From Macrotis lagotis (taxonomy: Eukaryota > Chordata > Mammalia > Peramelemorphia > Peramelidae): 64,000 bases of DNA. The position numbers and the translations under genes are program-made. Where the stretch lies: assembly GCF_037893015.1 (NCBI RefSeq), contig NC_133658.1:170742659-170806658 (forward strand), given 5' to 3'. The notes below the pieces were generated by a model. It was not told the origin of the DNA. It was given only the letters and a program-made list of their open reading frames with translations, and searched no databases. Positions 33,561 to 64,000 of the stretch are shown here, piece by piece (positions within the stretch are counted from its first letter, which is position 1; each line of letters opens with the position of its first letter).

Positions 33561-34074
33561 GAGATAGAAAGAGCTTCTTTCAACAGGCTAACTCCTCCTA
33601 GGAACCTCTAGAAACTGTGACACAGATGTTTTGGTTGTCTATACCTCATGTGTATGTATTTGTGTGTGTGTGTCTTCTGTCTGTCTGTGTCTGTAGATAA
33701 ATAAGCCATATTTGGAGAAAATAGAGGCAGCCTCTCCAAGTCAGGAGATGATTAATAAGTCATTTAGCCTCTAATATCATATATTCCAGACTGATTTGAT
33801 CTGCATCAGTGGAGGGAGCTTCCACACCAGGAGTTTCCTACACTAGTGATATCAGTCAATAAACATTTATTAGGTGTCAGGATTGAGCCAGGAACAGAGC
33901 TGAAATCATGAGGCTATACCAGTTGTTTTGGAACAAACAGCCCTCTCTCTAGTTTTCTATTTAATTTAGAAAGAGTTGCTTCTTTTTAGCTATTTTATTC
34001 AATTAATTGAGTAAAATTGATAGTAAAGCATACTTTGTGTGTTATTTTCAGACATATGTCTTTTCCCCCCTTAG

Positions 34075-58093
<24,019 letters not shown>

Positions 58094-58219
58094 GTAAGTA
58101 GAGATTTCTTTTTATTCTTAGCTTTCAGCAGGGGCAAAAGACAAACTTAAGGGAAGGCATAAAAAGCATCATTTTCTCTTAAATTTGTTATAGTTTTAAA
58201 TAACTGCATTAGCAATAAA

Positions 58220-58445
58220 AAAAAATCCATGTCTAACTCTTCATGACCCCATTTGGGATTTTTTGGACAGAGATACTGGAGTTTTCCATTTCCTTCTTCA
58301 GCTCATTTTTACAGCAGAAACTGAGGCAAAAAGGGTGAAGTAACAAGCCCAGGGTCACACAGCTAAATCTGAGGCCAGATTTGATCTAAGGAAGATGTGT
58401 CTTTCTGACTCCAGACTTAGCATTCTATCCACTGAACCACCCAAA
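58220..58445 (-). repeat. CORE-SINE, MAR1-like
   Basis: CTTCATGACCCCATTTGGGA, AGAGATACTGGAGTTTTCCA and CAGGGTCACACAGCTAAATC. It is the best-preserved copy of this family in the window and lies just past the sixth coding exon. Confidence 0.85.
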
Positions 58446-58767
58446 TAACTATATCAGATCCTACTAGTGCTTTACACTGAATGAAAAAAAAATTTTTTTT
58501 ACACAAGAACTTACTATGTGCCAAGCACTATGCCAAATGCTGATAATAAAAATTCAAAAGCCAAGATTGCCCCAGTCCTCAAGGAGCTTCCATTCTCTCT
58601 TTTTTATACTTTATTTTTACTCCCACCTTCTTCCAATTGAACAATATGCATAGTCAAGCAAAACAAATTTCTGTATTACTTATGTCCAAAATATGTATTT
58701 CAGTCTGTTAATGCTGGGGAACTAAAGGACTAACTTTCTAATAGCTAGAGAGGTAGTAATAAAAATG

Positions 58768-58925
58768 CTTTTTTTTTTTTTGGTTTTTGCAAGGCAGTGG
58801 GGGGTTATATGACTTGCCCAAGGTCACACAGCTAAGTAATTATTAAGTGTCTGAGGCCAAATTGGAATTCAGGTCCTCCTGACTCCAGGGCTGGTGCTGT
58901 ATCTAGTCTGCCACCTAACTGCCCC
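58768..58925 (-). repeat. marsupial tRNA-derived SINE
   Basis: A minus copy with CTTGCCCAAGGTCACACAGC and a GCCACCTAACTGCCCC end. Confidence 0.92.
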
Positions 58926-59021
58926 CCAAATCATGCTGATTTTAAAGAAAAGAATTTGAGATATAGTAAAGTCAGGGTCTTAGTCCTGCTAAGACTTTCA
59001 TTTCCCCATTTGGGAACATCT

Positions 59022-59186
59022 TTTTTTTATTTTTTATTTTTTTAGGGTTTTGCAAGGCAAATGGGGTTAAGTGGCTTGCCCAAGGCCACATAGCTAGGTA
59101 ATTATTAAGTGTCTGAAGCCAGATTTGAACTCAGGTACTCCTGACTCCAGAGCCAGTACTCTATCCACTGAGCCACCTAGCCACCC
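59022..59186 (-). repeat. marsupial tRNA-derived SINE
   Basis: Near consensus, with a T-rich run broken by A (tail of TTTTTTTATTTTTTATTTTT type). Confidence 0.94.
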
Positions 59187-59189
59187 CCT

Positions 59190-60430
59190 CAATTTGGAAA
59201 CGTCTTAGCCCTATTTAGAGGGACTTCCCAGACCTAATTATATTTTTTGATATTCTCTCTATAACAGTTTATGGGAACTCACTAATAAAACATTGCTGTA
59301 TGTATCTTTGTAAGAAAGGCAAATTATATGCTCAGATTGTTAAGTAGGTTAGTTGCTGAGATAGAAATGGAACCTAGGACAAACTTCTGATGGTTATTTG
59401 CAACAGTACACAGTATTTACTTTAAAGAAAGTAAGTCATAAAGTAGACATATTGACAACTTAGGAAATCGTTGATGGGGATACTAGAAATCAAAAACTCC
59501 TCATTTGCCCAGGGGCTTGCAAAATTTGTCAGTATTCTGAGGATCTTTGGAAGATTGTATCTTCCAAATAGCAAAGCAATTAACCACATAATCAAAGTTT
59601 CATTTTGAACTTTTCAAATGAAAGAATTCCTTTCCACTGAATTAAACTTATTAATGCCTAAACCACCATTACTTTTTTTTCTTTAAGGAGAAACAGTATG
59701 ATATATCTGTGGACTTGGAATCTGAGCACATGGTTTGGATTACAGACTCTGTCCTAGTAATTGCAAATGTCATTGTCATGTGAAAGCTAGATGCCAATGT
59801 AACAGTGCAAAAATAACATTTTCTTGATCCTTTTATCAAAGATTTATTATTTTTCTATTTAAATTATAATTAAATTTAAAGGTATGTTATAATGAAGATA
59901 AAAGATATTTTATTCTTAATTAACAAAATCAGTGACAAAAGTATTATCATCTTACCCTTTTCTCTGAACTTAATATAATATTGAAATAATGAGGAACTTG
60001 AGCTCAATGGAACTATTCCTCTTAATAGCAGGGAAAGCTGGTGAGAAGTAGACAGTCATTTCCCTAAATCAGTCCAGAAATAGAGATATCCTAGATCTGG
60101 TCTTGCATCACAAATTTCTTGTTGGTCATTTTGAACTGGATGTTATAGTTAGGTATCTTAAACTCAATATCTAAAATAAACCTCATTCTCTTTTTCTACC
60201 AAACTCACCCATCTTCACAGTTTCCTGTTTCTGTTGGGATTAACAACATTCTTTCAGTCAATCAACCTTCACCCTACATATTGCCTAAGCTTGTTGATTC
60301 TGCCTCCACAAAATCTTGCATTCCTACCTTTATGTTTACATGTTTAAGACTCTGCTATTTCATGCCCTCATCCTTTCTTACCTGGATTATTGTTTCTTGC
60401 AATTCTTCCCCTATACTCCATGCTATTGCC
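59190..60430. other. DZANK1 intron, nothing recognised
   Basis: AT-rich DNA. No zinc-ribbon exon (paired CxxC) was found on the plus strand. Confidence 0.5.
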
Positions 60431-60438
60431 AAAGTAGC

Positions 60439-60595
60439 AATTTTTTTTTTTAGGTTTTTTGCAAGGCAAATGGGGTTAAGTGGCTTGCCCAAGGCCACCC
60501 AGCTAGGTAATTATTAAGTATCTGAGACTGGATTTGAACCCAAGTACTCCTGACTCCAAGGCCGGTGCTTTGTCCACTACGCCACCTAGCCACCC
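60439..60595 (-). repeat. marsupial tRNA-derived SINE
   Basis: A full minus copy. The short target copy AAAGTAGCA recurs at 60599. Confidence 0.95.
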
Positions 60596-60711
60596 TTAAA
60601 AGTAGCATTTCTTAAGCACAGATCTAGCCATATCACTGCCTGACTCAATAAACTCCAGTGGATCTCTCTTTCCTCAGGAATCAAAAACAAACTCCTATGA
60701 CATTTCCTGAT

Positions 60712-60885
60712 TAGGGAGGTGGCACACAGAAGATAGAGCACTGAGCCTGGAATCAGGAAGACCTGAGTTTAAATACAGCTTCAGACACTCACTAGAGTTT
60801 GACCTTGAACATTTAACCCTATATGCTTCTGTTTCCTTAGCTGGAAAAGAAGCTGGAAAAAGAATCTTTGCCAAGAAAACCTGAA
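60712..60885 (+). repeat. old CORE-SINE
   Basis: GAAGATAGAGCACTGAGCCT, CAGGAAGACCTGAGTTTAAA and the end AAGAAAACCTGAAATGGAGT, then an AAC-rich tail. Confidence 0.75.
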
Positions 60886-61734
60886 ATGGAGTCACTAAGA
60901 ATTAGATACTGAACTGAATGAACAACAACAACAATATGACTTTTCTTTTAAAGCCCTTTGCAATATGGTTCCAATCTTCATTTTCTGTCTTACTATCCAT
61001 TACACCCCATCAAATAGTCTTCTGTCCAGTCAAACTGATAGTCTTGCTGTTCTTCATATGCAACATACTATTTTCCATCTATGCTTCACATTCTCTGTCT
61101 TCTATGTTGGTGAAAACTAAAATTAAATTTTAAGAGTTTTTATTATTTTATGTAAGATCAAGACCTAGGCTTAGAAATTCTTATATGAAAGAAATGAATG
61201 ATTATTATCCTTAGGAAAAGAAGTACTTTTAGGAAAGAAAAAAACATTAATCATTTACCTCTTTCCTTGGAATTTTATATTTTTGCAAACTTAAATGATA
61301 ACATATGCCCATAAATTTATGATAATAGGAATTCTAGGGGTGGAGCCAAGATGGAAACATGAGAACAGGCTTTCCCAGGAGCTGTTTCCAAAATATTTCA
61401 AAAACCTTAAAATTATGATTGTAACTAAATTTTTGAGAGACAGAACCCACAGAAAGATCCAGTGAATAAACATAATACCCCCCCAAAAAATATAAAACAT
61501 CATGAGAAATAAAGTGAAAGAAAGAGAAAAAAAATATGTTTCAGTCTGTGTTCTGATACTATCAGCTCTGTCTCAGGTGGATCACATTCTTTATCATAAG
61601 TCTATCATAGAAGCTACTTCCATATTTTTCCACAGTTGCTGTTGGTAATTGTAATCTCCACCATCCCTTCCTCCCCACTACCATCTGTTATATTTTCTCT
61701 CTCCTTTCACTCTGTCCCTCTTCAAATATGTGCT

Positions 61735-61885
61735 GTGGGGCAGCTGAGTGGTGCAGTGGACAGAGCACCAGCCCTGGGGCTGAGAGGCCCCAAGCCTATA
61801 TCCCACCCCAGAGACCCACCAATCATCCAGCCCTGTGGTCCTGGACAGGCCACCCAATCCTACCATTTTGCAAAAAGTAAAACTA
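61735..61885 (+). repeat. GC-rich SINE variant captured in the composite
   Basis: GGGGCAGCTGAGTGGTGCAG to TTTTGCAAAAAGTAAAAC. The flanks on both sides match those of the SINE at 100-240, so both copies share one ancestral insertion. Confidence 0.85.
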
Positions 61886-62243
61886 TCCTATCCCATGATC
61901 AACCCTCTCCTCGATTACCTACATCCCCCCTCCCCTCCCCCTTCTCTTCTTTTTTCTTCTAGATTTCTATACCCTATTAAGTGTGTATGCTGTTTCCTCT
62001 CTGAGTCATTTCTGATGAGAATGAAGGCTCCCTCAATCCTCCTCATGTTCTCCCCTCCCATACCATTGCAAAAGCTGTTTCTTGACTCTTTTACATGAAA
62101 TATCTTAGTCTATTCTACCTCTCCTTTCCTTTTCCCCAGTGCATTTCCCTTTCACCCAATGACTCCATTTTTACATTATATTATACCTTCAAATTCAGCT
62201 CCCCCCTGTGCTTTGTCTATATAAGCTCCTTCTAACTGCACTT

Positions 62244-62411
62244 TATTTTATTTTTTATTTTTTTTTAGGATTTTGCAAGGCAAATGGGGTTAAGTGGCTT
62301 GCCCAAGGCCACACAGCTAGGTAATTATTAAGTGTCTGAGACCGGATTTGAACCCAGGTACTCCTGACTCCAGGGCTGGTGCTTTCTCCATTGCACCACC
62401 TAGCTGCCCCC
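62244..62411 (-). repeat. marsupial tRNA-derived SINE nested in the composite
   Basis: The target duplication is CTAACTGCACTTTA and CTAATTGCACTTTA. It is absent from the matching place in the first copy near 490, so it is the later insertion. Confidence 0.94.
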
Positions 62412-62639
62412 TAATTGCACTTTAAATGAGAAGGTTTATATAAGTATTATCAGTATCATCTTCCCATGCAGGAATACATGTAGTTCATCATCATTAAATC
62501 CCTTATAATTTACCCTTTTTTTAAAAAGTAATTTACCCTTCTTGTCCATCCTCTCCATTCTTCACGAGTCCTGTACTTGAAGATCAAACTTTTTGTTTAG
62601 CTCTGGTCATTTCCCAATTACATTTTAATCTGGTTCTCT

Positions 62640-63570
62640 GGATGGCATTGGAGAGTTTTATGGGCTTTGGAGAGTTTAGTAACTGATTTAGAGTATCTCT
62701 GAATACTTGGAGTAACTTCACATAAGTCCTAGAGTATATTTATTATACCAAATATAACTATAATTTCATTGGCATGGTCTATATCCTCATTGTTACTGAT
62801 TATAATCCTGCAATTCTCTGACAGGTTATCAGTGTTCTCTAAATTGCCAAATCTGATTGTCTTTTTCCACTTCATCTTTCTCAACCTATCTACTGCCTTT
62901 GATACTGTTGGCCACCATTTTTCACTTTTCACCATTTTTCATTCTCTCTTCTCTGAGTTTTCATGACATTACTATTTCCTGATTCTCCACCTTTCTAAAA
63001 ACTTTTCAATCTTCTCTGCTGATTTATCATCCAGACCATAATTTTGGATGCTCTCCAGTGATTTGTTCTAGGCCTCCTTCTTTTTCAATAGACACTCCCT
63101 AGTGACCTCTTAAGCCCCTGTGGACTTAACTATCCTCCCATATTTACATAACCAGCTTCAGTTACCTATTAGACATGACAAACTGGACCCAGAACTGTCA
63201 TAGATTCACATTTATGCCTAATACAGAGTTCTTCTTTCCCCAAAACCCATAATCAAATTTTTCTACTTCTTTTGAAGGTACCACCATTCTCTGTCACACA
63301 GATTTGTAATTTTTGTGTTTCGCCTGCATCCCACATATCCACTGAGTTGTCATATCTTGCTACTTCTACCTCCACAACATCACCTGACAACTTTCTACTC
63401 ACACTGCTACCTTCTTAGTTTAAGCCCTGATCTCCTCTAGTCTAAACTATGAAAGCAGCCTTCTATTTCACCTTTATATGCTTCAAGTCTCTTCTCACTC
63501 TAGTCTAGTGCTGCCAAAGTAATTATTTTCCTTAAGTTCATATCTGATTATCACTTTCTTCAAACTTCAT
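62640..63570. other. DZANK1 intron, right end of window, nothing firm
   Basis: Pyrimidine-rich DNA without a recognised exon or repeat. Confidence 0.45.
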
Positions 63571-63576
63571 TGACTT

Positions 63577-64000
63577 CGGGGACAGAGCCAAGATGGCGAC
63601 AAGAAGGGATCCAGTCTTAGGAGCTCTCTGATAAAATTCATCAGCTAAGGACTCTAACTAAACTTTCGAGAGACACAACCTACAAAGGGACCCAGTGAAG
63701 CAGTTCTCCTACTCAAGGTAACCTTGGAAAGAGCAGAAAGGCTCTGCTCCCCAGGATCGGAGAGGCGGCCCGCCAGAGGGGTGGCCGGCCAGAGCCAAAG
63801 AACTTCAGCCTCCCGGAGGCAGCCCCAGGGCGCTGGGAGTCTCAGATCACAGCAGCAGGGGAGTCTCCTGAGCTGCACCCCAAGGAGCACCAGGCACAAA
63901 GTGGGGGAACAGCGGGGGACCTCTGCCAGAGCGAGCACATGGAGCCCAGCCCTCAGGGCACACAGCAAGCAGCATGGTCTTTCCCCAGCCCTGATCCAGG
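63577..64000 (+). mobile_element. L1 5' leader, runs off the window
   Basis: It starts GGGGACAGAGCCAAGATGGC, the typical start of marsupial L1 leaders, and becomes GC-rich. It is homologous to the reverse of 2402-1990. An antisense open frame (63968-63654) crosses it. Confidence 0.88.

Larger units (their letters stand above)
61337..62615 (+). mobile_element. composite L1-type element: sense leader joined to antisense tail, with captured SINE
   Basis: It starts with the L1 leader GGGGTGGAGCCAAGATGG in plus sense (61337-61500). A pyrimidine-rich segment (about 61540-62615) follows that matches window bases 1-645, where it is the reversed tail of the ORF1-bearing element. No poly-T marks the join. 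A younger SINE is inserted at 62244-62411. Confidence 0.7.

Overview
This window is vertebrate nuclear DNA, almost certainly from a marsupial. About three dozen copies of one tRNA-derived SINE, with the internal motif GTTCAAATCC and a 3' end in TTGCAAAAACC plus A-tail, recur in both orientations. Marsupial-type L1 leaders and L1 3' ends, CORE-SINEs, hAT-like DNA elements and one endogenous retrovirus fill most of the remainder. Genus and species cannot be settled from the sequence alone.

Two host genes are present, head to head around a CpG island at about 30.4-31.6 kb. POLR3F (RNA polymerase III subunit RPC6/RPC39) lies on the minus strand. All nine coding exons can be placed between 30824 (start codon) and 13087 (stop codon), and they join in frame into 316 codons. 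DZANK1 (double zinc ribbon and ankyrin repeat protein 1) lies on the plus strand. A probable noncoding first exon sits at the CpG island, and six coding exons (34090 to 58093) encode about the first 209 residues. The zinc-ribbon and ankyrin exons lie past the right edge. This head-to-head pairing matches the human 20p11.23 neighbourhood.

Layout: 1-2402, an L1-type element read on the minus strand with an ORF1 remnant and a captured SINE; 3419-9529, a betaretrovirus-like fossil provirus with two LTRs and a 6-bp target duplication; 9536-13086, repeats and the 3' flank of POLR3F; 13087-30824, POLR3F with repeat-filled introns, including an unusual fold-back of roughly 70-80 bp arms in intron 8; 30420-31640, the shared promoter and CpG island; 31293-58093, the first part of DZANK1 with a 12-kb second intron, nested L1 pieces and a GC-AG intron; 58094-64000, DZANK1 intron carrying SINEs, a second L1-type composite with the same captured SINE, and the 5' end of an L1 running off the window.

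The two genes share a promoter but act in different processes: POLR3F in Pol III initiation, DZANK1 in cilium and centrosome-linked transport. The main SINE family carries Pol III promoter boxes, so the introns of a Pol III subunit gene are full of Pol III-type elements. That is probably coincidence.
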